Assembly: GCF_030129945.1 (NCBI RefSeq)
Contig: NZ_JARRAF010000032.1
Span: forward strand, 1 to 54,841
From: Parachitinimonas caeni
Lineage (GTDB): Bacteria; Pseudomonadota; Gammaproteobacteria; Burkholderiales; Chitinimonadaceae
Length of the DNA: 54,841 bases
Direction: 5' to 3'
Positions within the stretch are counted from its first letter, which is position 1. Every line of letters begins with the position of its first letter. Shown here one piece after another: positions 18,166 to 26,026 of this stretch. A program made the position numbers and the translations under genes. The notes below the pieces were generated by a model, which ran no database searches, was not told where the DNA came from, and saw nothing but the letters and a program-made list of their open reading frames with translations.

Positions 18166-18588
18166 ATGAACGACGATGAATTGTTGTTACATCTTCAGAC
18201 ACTGGAAGTCTTGCTGCATCAGCCTGAAAAGCGAACGGATGCAGCAATGGTTTCCAGACTGATTCACGAGGATTTTTTCGAAATTGGTCGCTCGGGTACG
18301 CCCTATAACAAGGCTCAGATCATTCAGTTGCTGGAGTCTGAACGCACGGAAGGGTCAGCCCGGATCTGGTCGCAGGACTATCGACTGCACCTGCGGGAAG
18401 GTAACGCTGCGCTGCTTGTATACAAATCGGCCCACCTCGATGCCGACCAGGGATTGATGCGCCACGCACTGAGAAGCTCGCTTTGGCAATGCACTGATGC
18501 TGGCTGGCAGATGATATTTCATCAGGGCACACCGACAGCGCCGTTTGCGGCTGCGGCAGTGAACGCGTCGCAGGGCAAGGGATCATGA
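18166..18588 (+). CDS. SnoaL/DUF4440-like small protein
   Basis: This 140-residue protein has the NTF2-like pattern of DUF4440 proteins: LLHLQTLEVLLHQPEKRTD, LIHEDFFEIGRSG and YRLHLREGNAALLVYKSAH, with WQMIFHQGTP at the end. No catalytic residues are evident. I chose the ATG at 18166; a longer reading from 18079 is possible but adds residues unlike the family. It overlaps the following exported gene (ATGA at 18585), so the two are co-translated. The function is unknown. Confidence 0.7.
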   Translation: MNDDELLLHLQTLEVLLHQPEKRTDAAMVSRLIHEDFFEIGRSGTPYNKAQIIQLLESERTEGSARIWSQDYRLHLREGNAALLVYKSAHLDADQGLMRHALRSSLWQCTDAGWQMIFHQGTPTAPFAAAAVNASQGKGS

Positions 18589-19634
18589 TCTGCCGATTCT
18601 GGCTGGTGCTGGCGCTGACCGGGGCTGCGCTCCCTGCCTTGGGTGATGATTGCTTGACACGAATCTGGAAAGGCAAGGTGGGGGATATTCCGGTAATGAT
18701 CGCGTTCGAGTCGCTCGGCGCAGATAGTCAGATCGGCGGGCGTTACTACTACCGAAACCAAATGGAGGATCTGTTGCTGATACGGGATGCGCCTAGCGTT
18801 GCGCAATGGAAGGAGGTGGACCCCAAAGGCCGGGTTACGGCCTATCTCTCCCTCACCTGCCGCGGTGATGAACTGATCGGCGAGTGGCAGGCGGCCGACG
18901 GCAAGCGCAGGCTGCAGATTACGGCGTATGCCGCCAACGCAGAAACCTATTCCCGGCAAAGATTCGAGGCGGTCAGGCCCAGGCTGGTGGAAAGATTGCG
19001 CTTCGGGGCAAACCGTTATGAGCGCATCGCCGTCGCAGAGCATGCCTCGCATCTTGGCCTGCGTTTGGTCGGGAACGGGGCCGGGCTAGCTCGTATCAAT
19101 CAGACGCTGATGCAGGATTTCCTTGCCGCGCTGGATAACGATATTCAGTGTCGAGCACAGGGGCGCTGGATGCAGGGAGAGCAGCACTCTTATGAAAACA
19201 CCAGCGAGTGGAGGGTGATCGCCTGGAACCGGACTTATGTTGTGATCGGCAGTCAATCATCCGGATATTGTGGCGGCGCACATCCATATTCCGGGTCGGG
19301 GGCGATGACATATGATTTGGAGACTGGCCAGAAAGTAGACATCTCGACCTGGCTGACAGCGGATTACCAGCAATCCATCTCAAGGGATTCCAAGCTCTGG
19401 CGTACGCTAATCAAGCGGTATCGGTCGGGCAGCGAATACGATGAAGCGTGCATCGACTCTCTGGAGTTTTCTGCCAGCATGGTGTGGCCCACATCGTCCG
19501 GGATGGTGTTCCAACCCTTTGCGCCGTACGCGCTGCAGTTCTGCATTGAGGAAGTCGAGGTTCCCTATAGCGCCATCGCCGGTTTTCTTAGCCCGCTCGG
19601 CAAATCACAGGTGCGGCGTTTTCAGGGCAGATAG
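18585..19634 (+). CDS. Exported protein with DUF3298/RsiV-like C-terminal domain
   Basis: This 349-residue protein has a signal peptide (cleavage near ALG-20, before DDCLTRIW). An N-terminal beta-rich part (about 22-115) is followed by a region with SGYCGGAHPYSGSGAMTYDLETGQ and a late VFQPFAPYALQFCIEEVEVPY. That is the pattern of the DUF3298 fold found in anti-sigma RsiV and the deacetylase PdaC. In RsiV this fold binds lysozyme. No catalytic function is predicted. It is translationally coupled to the preceding NTF2-like gene. Confidence 0.75.
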   Translation: MICRFWLVLALTGAALPALGDDCLTRIWKGKVGDIPVMIAFESLGADSQIGGRYYYRNQMEDLLLIRDAPSVAQWKEVDPKGRVTAYLSLTCRGDELIGEWQAADGKRRLQITAYAANAETYSRQRFEAVRPRLVERLRFGANRYERIAVAEHASHLGLRLVGNGAGLARINQTLMQDFLAALDNDIQCRAQGRWMQGEQHSYENTSEWRVIAWNRTYVVIGSQSSGYCGGAHPYSGSGAMTYDLETGQKVDISTWLTADYQQSISRDSKLWRTLIKRYRSGSEYDEACIDSLEFSASMVWPTSSGMVFQPFAPYALQFCIEEVEVPYSAIAGFLSPLGKSQVRRFQGR

Positions 19635-19754
19635 TGTTGCTTCAAAACTCTGCTCTGCGTGATCGGAAGCAGAACGATAATCGAGTCCGGATAGGGCGCC
19701 GCCAGGCGGCTTGTGTCGGGCATGCTTCGCATCTTCTGGGAATAGTCAGGGATC

Positions 19755-20036
19755 ATGGATAAGACCGTTTTGATCGGAGATTTGAAGTCGCTAGGACCCA
19801 AATCTGCGCACATGCTGGCCGAGGTGGGCATTACTACGGTTGCGCAGCTACAGCAGCTTGGGGCTGTGGCGGTGTATGTGCAGGTCAAGCAGGCCAATCC
19901 GCGTGCGAGTCTCAATCTGTTGTGGGCACTGGAATCCGCCCTGAGCGGCGTGCCCTGGCAAGAGGTGGCACGGCTGCATCGCACCAGTTTGCTGCTGGCG
20001 CTGGATGAATACTTGAAAGGACGTATCACCGAATGA
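19755..20036 (+). CDS. Free-standing TfoX C-terminal domain protein
   Basis: This 93-residue protein is almost entirely a TfoX C-terminal domain: DLKSLGPKSAHMLAEVGITTVAQL, then GAVAVYVQVKQ, SLNLLWALESALSG and W-QEVARLHRTSLLLAL. In full-length TfoX (a competence regulator) this helix-hairpin-helix-like domain follows an N-terminal domain that is absent here. Such stand-alone versions are common and of unclear function. Its stop overlaps the GrpB-type gene (ATGA at 20033). Confidence 0.85.
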   Translation: MDKTVLIGDLKSLGPKSAHMLAEVGITTVAQLQQLGAVAVYVQVKQANPRASLNLLWALESALSGVPWQEVARLHRTSLLLALDEYLKGRITE

Positions 20037-20557
20037 TTCTGGTTGTTCCGCACGATCCGGCCTGGGCGCTGCAATTTGCAGAGGAGGCACAGCAGATCCA
20101 CCGAGCCCTGGGGGCGGTGGTATTGGACCTTCACCACATTGGCAGCACGGCTATCCAGGGTATTCATGCCAAGCCCGTGATCGACATGCTGCTGGCGGTT
20201 GGCGATCTGCAGGTGCTGGACCAGCAGGCTGGCGTCCTCATGGCGTTGGGTTACGAGGCGAAGGGAGAGTTCGGAATTCCCGGACGTCGCTACTTCAGTA
20301 AAGATTCGCCGTCCGGGGCGCGCTCCCATCAGCTCCACGCTTTTCAAGCGGGTAGTCACGGCTTTATCCGGCACCTGGCATTTCGTGATTACATGAATGC
20401 GCACCCAGAGGTGGCGCAGGCTTATGGCCGGTTGAAACAGCAATTGGCAAGCCAGTATCCGCTGAATCGGACGGCCTATATGGATGGCAAAGACCCGTTC
20501 ATCCGGCAACACGAAGCGTTGGCGATGGACTGGTTTTTGCAACAACGCGCTGCCTGA
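20033..20557 (+). CDS. GrpB/UPF0157 family nucleotidyltransferase-like protein
   Basis: This 174-residue protein carries the hallmark HHIGSTAIQGIHAKPVIDMLL (about residues 34-54), with GS and an acidic residue as in the nucleotidyltransferase fold. It also has the conserved RRYFSKD and RSHQLHAF blocks and FRDYMNAHPEVAQAY at the C-terminal side. The family's substrate is generally unknown. It is co-translated with the TfoX-C protein upstream; the exported protein gene follows after about 40 bases. Confidence 0.9.
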   Translation: MILVVPHDPAWALQFAEEAQQIHRALGAVVLDLHHIGSTAIQGIHAKPVIDMLLAVGDLQVLDQQAGVLMALGYEAKGEFGIPGRRYFSKDSPSGARSHQLHAFQAGSHGFIRHLAFRDYMNAHPEVAQAYGRLKQQLASQYPLNRTAYMDGKDPFIRQHEALAMDWFLQQRAA

Positions 20558-20597
20558 TGAATTTTGGGCAGAGGTCATGTTGTCGAAAGGTAGGCAT

Positions 20598-21071
20598 ATG
20601 CAGTTGCGATGGTGTCTTGCTCTGCTCGGGATGCTGGGTGGGGCGTGTATGGCGGGTGAAGTCGAATATCGGACGGGTGGACCGCGTTTTGCCAAGGTGT
20701 GGCAAGTGTTTTACGTCGAGGCGGATCATGAATCGGAGATTGATGATCCTTTGATTGCGGCGGGTGCAGCCATGACGCCTGCCATTGTCGAAGCGGTTGC
20801 CCATCGCGACATGAAGCGCCGGCGCTATGCGCTTGGTGCGCTGGGCTTCATTCAAGACAGACGGGCATTGCCCGTGCTGGAGAGAATTCTCAAGAACCAG
20901 GGCGAAAGCGTTTACTGTCGTGGTGATGCCCTGCATGCCATTTACCAGATCGACCGTGCCCTGGGTACCCGTTATGCCCGTCAATTTGCTCGCGACGACC
21001 CTTATTTGACGCGTCTGGCAACCGACATCAACAAACGCGCTGCCTGGTTGTTAGCGCCAACGGACGATTAG
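20598..21071 (+). CDS. Exported HEAT-repeat-like protein
   Basis: This 157-residue protein starts at ATG 20598, with AAGG seven bases upstream. It has a short signal peptide (residues 1-20, cleavage near CMAG). The mature part contains a helical repeat, RRRYALGALGFIQDRRALPVLERIL followed by GDALHAIYQIDRALG, which looks like a pair of HEAT/PBS-type repeats used for protein binding. A lipobox is conceivable (GGACMAG) but not typical. The role is unknown. Confidence 0.65.
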   Translation: MQLRWCLALLGMLGGACMAGEVEYRTGGPRFAKVWQVFYVEADHESEIDDPLIAAGAAMTPAIVEAVAHRDMKRRRYALGALGFIQDRRALPVLERILKNQGESVYCRGDALHAIYQIDRALGTRYARQFARDDPYLTRLATDINKRAAWLLAPTDD

Positions 21072-21159
21072 GCCTTATTGTTTGCCAGTCATCGGTCGGC
21101 CCAAATGCTTTTTATCTCTATTGGAACCCTTTGTTTAACTTCAGCTGGAGGATGTGTGT

Positions 21160-21624
21160 ATGTTGAGAAAGCCCTTGGCTCTGGTGTTGACGATAGTTGC
21201 CGCAGGCGCGGCCGCGATGGCGCAGGCTGCCACGGCGCCGCAGTGCCCCTTTGCCCCGGACTACCTGAAAACCCAGCTGGGCCAGTCCTTTGCTGCAGGC
21301 GTGCCGGAAAACGGCATTCTGGGCAAGGCTTGTACTTACAAGGCCAACGGTATCAAACTCTGGATCGACGCAGGCCCGATGGCCGCGCCGTCGTCCGAGA
21401 TGTGGCGCAAGATGTCGTCGCCCCCCGGCACCAAGTGGCAAGCGGTAGCCGGCGATCCTGACAAGGCCGTCCATGAAACCCCACCCGCCGGCGTCAGCCC
21501 CTACCCAGCACTGAGCTATGAGCGGTCGGGTTGGCTTGTCAACATCACCGTAACCGGGGTGGACGGCAAGGCCGCTATCGATGGTTGGAATAGCAAGCTG
21601 GTCAAACTCCGCCGCATCCCCTGA
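21160..21624 (+). CDS. Exported hypothetical protein
   Basis: This 154-residue protein starts at ATG 21160, with GGAGG eight bases upstream. It has a signal peptide to about AQA-23. The mature part has two cysteines (QCPFAPDYL and GKACTYKA) that could pair. I recognise no family. The next gene begins 17 bases after its stop. Confidence 0.65.
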   Translation: MLRKPLALVLTIVAAGAAAMAQAATAPQCPFAPDYLKTQLGQSFAAGVPENGILGKACTYKANGIKLWIDAGPMAAPSSEMWRKMSSPPGTKWQAVAGDPDKAVHETPPAGVSPYPALSYERSGWLVNITVTGVDGKAAIDGWNSKLVKLRRIP

Positions 21625-21640
21625 CCAGGACCCCACTGTC

Positions 21641-22042
21641 GTGAGCCGATTGATGCGTTTTCCGCTGGCTGCGCGGCAGATGCCTGCTGTTGAGGCCTGG
21701 CTGCAAGCGCAATCGGGCTCGTTAGGTGATATCGCCCGGCATTGGTTTTTCTGCATGCAGTCATGTGGCGACGATGTCAGGGTGTTGCTGCACGATGGTC
21801 AGCCAACCGCCTGTGTGGAGGACGCTGCATTTGCCTATGTCGCGATTTATACCGCGCACATCAATGTCGGCTTCTTTCTTGGGGCCGAGTTGAGCGATCC
21901 GGCCGGTTTGCTGCAGGGCACCGGCAAATTCATGCGCCATGTGAAAATCCGGCCGGAGCAGCGTGTAGATGACGAGGCGCTGCAGCAGTTGATCTGCCAG
22001 GCATACCAAGATATGCGGCGACGTTTGCATGGCAGCGGATAG
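21641..22042 (+). CDS. DUF1801 family protein
   Basis: This 133-residue protein matches DUF1801 in the block FAYVAIYTAHINVGFFLGAELSDP...LLQGTGKFMRHVKI (about residues 67-108), with a C-terminal helix. The family is small, cytoplasmic and of unknown function. I favour the GTG at 21641 with AGGA upstream; ATG 21653 is an alternative. Confidence 0.75.
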   Translation: MSRLMRFPLAARQMPAVEAWLQAQSGSLGDIARHWFFCMQSCGDDVRVLLHDGQPTACVEDAAFAYVAIYTAHINVGFFLGAELSDPAGLLQGTGKFMRHVKIRPEQRVDDEALQQLICQAYQDMRRRLHGSG

Positions 22043-22413
22043 CTAGGTTCGGTTGAGGTAAGGTTTGCAGATCGCGTTTCGCCGGAAAACAGTCAGGAGC
22101 AAGGCGCAGAGTGTGCAGCCTAGTCATGCTATGCAAGCATTCTGCAACGCAGGGCCTGGCTGTTTTCCGGCGAAATCCTGCGTCTCGGCCAGGAAGATGC
22201 CGTGGCTGTAAGCCGCTTTGCAGCGACAGCCACGCAAGGCCGGGGTCGAATTTTGAGGCGGAGCGTCGTTAGGTTCGCTTATTTATTTAGCTCGCTAAAC
22301 CGCGCTTACCCTGCCATGCGGGGTGGTTGGGGCTTTAGCCCCTTACCCGTCACCGGCCTCGCATCGACAAACCGTGGTCACCCGTGCATGAGGCTGCGGC
22401 CAAGCAAGCTGAA
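22043..22413. repeat. Repeat copy 3 with variant hairpin arms
   Basis: No gene is seen here. A perfect 16-bp inverted repeat, TTTCGCCGGAAAACAG (22077-22092) and its complement (22160-22175), encloses about 67 bases. Flanking and loop sequence match the copy at 54667-54841: ATCGCGTTTCG before it, GCAAGGCG in the loop, and after it GGTCGAATTTTGAGGCGG...CGTCGTTAGG (about 22232-22273). A small GGGGCTTTAGCCCC hairpin follows near 22330. The stem arms differ from the other copies yet still pair. I do not see terminal repeats. Confidence 0.75.
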
Positions 22414-22983
22414 TCAGCGGGTGCCCACGCCCATCAAGGCGGCAATACCAAGGCCGGCGAACAGCAAGGCGGCTGTTGCGTGTACCCAGCGTACCGGCAA
22501 GGCATTCGCCGCTTTTTCCCCAAGCCAGACGGCTGGCACATTGGCCAGCAGCATACCGATGGTGGTGCCCGCCACAACCGGACCCAATGCCTGATAACGC
22601 GCCGCCAGCGCGACGGTCGCGATTTGGGTTTTGTCACCCATTTCAGCCAGAAAGAAGGCGATCAGCGTGGCGCCAAACACGCCAAATCGTTCCTGCAGGC
22701 GCGTATCGCCGTCGTCCAGTTTGTCAGGGATCAGCATCCAGATGGCCATTGCCAGAAAAGACAGGCCCAGGCCCCAACGCAAGCCGGTTGGCCCGATCAG
22801 GGTCAGTACCCAGGCGCCGACTGCCCCTGCCGCTGCATGGTTGAGCAGGGTGGCGACCAGAATGCCGGCCACAATTGGCACAGGTTTGCGAAAGCGTGCA
22901 GCCAGCAACAAGGCAAGTAGTTGGGTCTTGTCGCCGATTTCGGCCAGGGCGACGATGCCGGTTGAAACGAGGAAGGCTTCCAC
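22414..22983 (-). CDS. GDT1/TMEM165 (UPF0016) manganese exporter
   Basis: This 189-residue membrane protein has the two signature motifs of the family, ALAEIGDKTQLLALLLAARF (near the start) and LAEMGDKTQIATVALAARY (about residues 105-123), each in a hydrophobic three-helix half. Such proteins export Mn2+ in bacteria and exchange Ca2+/Mn2+ for protons in eukaryotes. I place the start at GTG 22983, since homologues begin VEAFLVSTG; the upstream open frame is the riboswitch region. Control by that riboswitch fits induction by high manganese. Confidence 0.9.
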   Translation of the reverse strand: MEAFLVSTGIVALAEIGDKTQLLALLLAARFRKPVPIVAGILVATLLNHAAAGAVGAWVLTLIGPTGLRWGLGLSFLAMAIWMLIPDKLDDGDTRLQERFGVFGATLIAFFLAEMGDKTQIATVALAARYQALGPVVAGTTIGMLLANVPAVWLGEKAANALPVRWVHATAALLFAGLGIAALMGVGTR

Positions 22984-23044
22984 GAGAGGACTTTCAGGGG
23001 CCGGACATACCAAGGACGCAAGCTGCCGCGGCCCCGTGCCGGTC

Positions 23045-23170
23045 AGATGCGTCATCGGTCTTGTCTGGCGGCAAGGTGGACCTTGCTGCTGCCATCGCCA
23101 TGCCAGGATTGGCAAGTATGTTGACGATGGCCCCCGCTGAGGATGCGGGTTGACTACTCCCCAAAGACAA
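23045..23170 (-). promoter_or_regulatory. yybP-ykoY manganese riboswitch
   Basis: On the minus strand, TTTGGGGAGTAG (23154-23165) opens the element, GTCAACATACTTGCC follows (23111-23125), and GACAAGACC (23057-23065) closes it. These are the conserved blocks of the yybP-ykoY family, which senses Mn2+. A hairpin with arms AAGGTCCACCTTGCC lies between. It sits directly upstream of the GDT1-type exporter, a typical target. How it switches (termination or ribosome access) cannot be read with certainty. Confidence 0.88.
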
Positions 23171-23293
23171 TGTGAATTGTACCGTAATGTTGGCAAGCTG
23201 CCCAGACGGCCGCTATGGGCTCGACAGGGCATGAGCCTGAGCTGCCCGGATGGCATGATGCATCTTGCCATCCGGGCTTGGTGAGCCTAGCGC

Positions 23294-25060
23294 TTATTCG
23301 ACACCCATGCCCGGCCAGGTGTTGTGATTGACGGCCTTGGGATAGCCCGCCTCAGCCCGATCGTTGGCAATGTCGTAACGGATATATCGGCGATCTGTCA
23401 GGAAAAAGTAGGCGCGACTGTCGTTCCATTTGACGGCGGCTACAATATCGCGGCCGTAAGCGCCTAGACCTTTCCAGTTGGCATCGTTGACGGCTGCGGG
23501 ATAACCCGGGTCGATGCGGTCGTTTTTCAGGTCGTAGCGGATATATCGCCCATCCCGCAGGAAGAAATACACCTTGTCACCTTTCCAGCGCAGTGTGGCG
23601 CGGATTTGTGTGCCATAGGCGCCAAGCCCCGGCCAGTTGGCGTCGTTCACGGGCTGTGGATACCCGGCATCGGCGCGGTCGGCCGACTTGTTGTAGCGGA
23701 TATAGCGACCGTCAGACAGGAAGAGGTAGGCGATATTGGCATCTTTGCTGAAGCCGGCAACGATCTGGTCTGTATATGGGGCGAGTCCGGGCCAGTTGGA
23801 TTGATCCACTGCACGTGGGTAGCCCGTATCGGCCCGATCCAGAATCTGGTTGTAGCGCACATATTCGCCACCATTCAGGAAGACATAAGACCGGCCAATA
23901 TCCCAATCCAGTGTGGCGCTGACCTCACGTCGGTTCAGCCGCAATGCAATCGGTGTGCCATCCATTTCAAGGCTGTAGTCAGCCAACCCACTCAGACCGG
24001 CAGGGTCGCGCCAGGACATCTGGCTGGCCGGCACTGAGGCAAGCAGTGTGCCGTTGCGTCGGATCAGGACAGGGCTTCCCGTATTGGCGAACCAAGTGAA
24101 GTCGGCATTGGCGTTGCGTGCCGGCATCAGCTTGCGCACGCCGGTGGTGCCCAGTAGCGGCGTGCCATCGAGCAACCAGTCTGGCTGTAAGGTAATGCCT
24201 AGGTGGCGCAGGATGGTTGGGGCAATCGACGTCTGGGCAGGACGACCATAGATACCATCAAAATCACGGTTTTCCAGCGTATCGACATACTGGTTGAACT
24301 CGGCATTCAACGGCTTGTTACTGGCAATGAAGCTGGTCTTTTCATTCGGGGTCTGCGCGCCATGACCACAACCTGCCGCATCGCGGCCATGATCGGTGGT
24401 GACAAGTACCAGCCAGTCATCACCTTGTGCCTGCCGGGCGGTGACGACATCCAGCATCTGGCCTAGCCGTCGGTCGCTGTCGCGCAACGCACGGTCATAG
24501 GCGCTGCCGAAGCAGCTGCTGTGGCCTGCGTGATCGGGGTCGTCGAGGTGAACGAACACAAAATCGGCAGGCGTGGTTTTCAGAGTTTCGACGACTTTCT
24601 GCGTAACGGCTTCGTCGTTGAGTCCACTGAGATTAAGGTTGTTGCTGCCAACCTCGTTACGGAAATAACGCTGATTGATGCTGGCCCAGTTGGTGATGCT
24701 GGCGATATAGGCATCTGGCCGGGCATCGCGAATCCGCTTGAACAAGCTGGGAAAGCGAGGATCGGCCAGATCGGAGTCATTGCTGTAGACGCGATGCTTA
24801 TTGGCCCAGACGCCGGTAAGGATGGTTGACCAGCCAGGCCCGCTGACGGTCGCCTGTTCCAGACCTGTGCCTTTGACGCCGCCTGTAAACGTGGCCGTGT
24901 GGTGCAAACGAGCCAACTGGCTGGGTGAGGTGGCCAGCAACTTCTGGTATTGCACCCCATCTATGCCAACCAGCAAGACTTTGGGGGCTGCCATGGCCAA
25001 TGAGCTGGTACATAGCAGTCCGCCAACAACCAGCGCGGCTGCTTTTCTTCTGTACAACAT
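23294..25060 (-). CDS. Secreted alkaline-phosphatase-superfamily enzyme with four hemopexin repeats
   Basis: This 588-residue protein starts at ATG 25060 with GGGAG seven bases upstream and has a signal peptide to about AMA-24. The enzyme part (about 25-330) is a type I phosphodiesterase/nucleotide pyrophosphatase: VGIDGV (Asp34), GPGWSTILTG (nucleophile near 78-79), LDDPDHAGH and TTDHGRD with later GCGHG. These supply the two-metal ligands. From about residue 395 to the end run four repeats of about 50 residues, each of the form Y-F-L-x-D-G-R-Y-I-R-Y...GYP...NWPGLG, the hemopexin pattern that makes a four-bladed propeller. In animals this domain binds haem or extracellular matrix. The substrate is unknown; a secreted phospho-diester or phospholipid head-group hydrolase is likely. 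Confidence 0.9.
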   Translation of the reverse strand: MLYRRKAAALVVGGLLCTSSLAMAAPKVLLVGIDGVQYQKLLATSPSQLARLHHTATFTGGVKGTGLEQATVSGPGWSTILTGVWANKHRVYSNDSDLADPRFPSLFKRIRDARPDAYIASITNWASINQRYFRNEVGSNNLNLSGLNDEAVTQKVVETLKTTPADFVFVHLDDPDHAGHSSCFGSAYDRALRDSDRRLGQMLDVVTARQAQGDDWLVLVTTDHGRDAAGCGHGAQTPNEKTSFIASNKPLNAEFNQYVDTLENRDFDGIYGRPAQTSIAPTILRHLGITLQPDWLLDGTPLLGTTGVRKLMPARNANADFTWFANTGSPVLIRRNGTLLASVPASQMSWRDPAGLSGLADYSLEMDGTPIALRLNRREVSATLDWDIGRSYVFLNGGEYVRYNQILDRADTGYPRAVDQSNWPGLAPYTDQIVAGFSKDANIAYLFLSDGRYIRYNKSADRADAGYPQPVNDANWPGLGAYGTQIRATLRWKGDKVYFFLRDGRYIRYDLKNDRIDPGYPAAVNDANWKGLGAYGRDIVAAVKWNDSRAYFFLTDRRYIRYDIANDRAEAGYPKAVNHNTWPGMGVE

Positions 25061-25145
25061 CGTGCATCTCCCTGTGTGGTGTAGGAGTGCACAGCTTGCC
25101 GCCACATCATGGCATTGGCGTGAACCTATGTGGACGTATAGATGA

Positions 25146-25185
25146 CATTGTTGTGACGTCTCGGCTACCAGACGTCAACAGTGCC
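25146..25185. repeat. Compact palindromic pair of terminal repeats, second example
   Basis: CATTGTTGTGACGTCTCGG faces CCAGACGTCAACAGTGCC. The right arm fits the family end (CGTCAACAGNGCC) and the left arm is a weaker mirror copy. It lies about 90 bases upstream of the phosphodiesterase start, a position like that of the compact copy before the NRPS. Confidence 0.45.
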
Positions 25186-25249
25186 AGGGCGAGATCTGAG
25201 ATGAAACCGGAGGGGAGCAAACGGGAGGTAGAACGCCTCCCGGCATGAA

Positions 25250-25477
25250 TTACCAGTCTGACGAGTATTGCGCCATCCGACCTTTGGCGATCAAACAGAA
25301 AGCAACAAAGCCCGTAAATAGAAGGCCCGCAAAGGGCATGCGAATTACCAGGAAAAAGGCCAGGCCAACGATGAATACGATCCAGAACGTAGCAATGGTT
25401 GAGTTTTCTATTTCGCTGGAATACATCAAGGTACCCACAATCATGACAGCAAGCGGCATTAGTTGATAAACGAGCAT
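25250..25477 (-). CDS. Small membrane protein
   Basis: This 75-residue protein starts at ATG 25477 with GGA close upstream. It has three hydrophobic stretches (about residues 4-18, 28-44 and 46-62) and a short charged tail ending AKGRMAQYSSDW. I recognise no family. It lies upstream of the phosphodiesterase on the same strand, about 190 bases away. Confidence 0.5.
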   Translation of the reverse strand: MLVYQLMPLAVMIVGTLMYSSEIENSTIATFWIVFIVGLAFFLVIRMPFAGLLFTGFVAFCLIAKGRMAQYSSDW

Positions 25478-26026
25478 GGGATCCGTTCTGTTTGAAAGAT
25501 GAAATGAACAAAGAAAACCTAAGCAGTTTTCCGGTAGATGCCGCGGCAGTATCTTCCAGTGATGGGCCATTGGCAATTCATAATATTTGTTGATAATCAA
25601 AAGCTTGTAATGAAATTGCTTTACGGAGGCTGCAATTGGCTGTTGCAGGTCAGGATCAAGTGCTAACCGGCGGCATGGGCAGGCGCCTTTGAGTGGTTGT
25701 GTACCTTGGCCCTGCAGCGAGTGCGGTATTCAAATTACCTGACTAACCGTCAGTTGCGAATATTGAGGGATGGTGCTGATCTTTGGTCCAAAGTTTGAAG
25801 CCCGAGGTGAGCCACCAGTTGTTTGCATTGTCAAGATCATGATTTCTGTTGTTTTTGTCCCAACTAGGGCAAGCGCCAATAGAAAAACATGACAAATCGA
25901 TGTCTTGGTACTACCTCATTCGACCGATATCTGCTTCAATCTAGCCCGCCGTCATTCTGATGCGACAAGTCGTTCAATTAATTCAGAATATCGAGATTGC
26001 ACAGCGTTAATTGTTGAAAGAGAGAA
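25478..26026. other. Intergenic region before the PI-PLC gene
   Basis: About 550 bases with no convincing gene. It should contain the promoters of the leftward small membrane protein and the rightward PI-PLC gene. GAGAG (about 26019-26023) a few bases before ATG 26027 is the ribosome-binding site of the latter. Confidence 0.5.

Noticed and set aside
23294-23930. DNA tandem repeat array
   Set aside because: The about 150-bp periodicity is the four hemopexin repeats of a protein, diverged at the DNA level.
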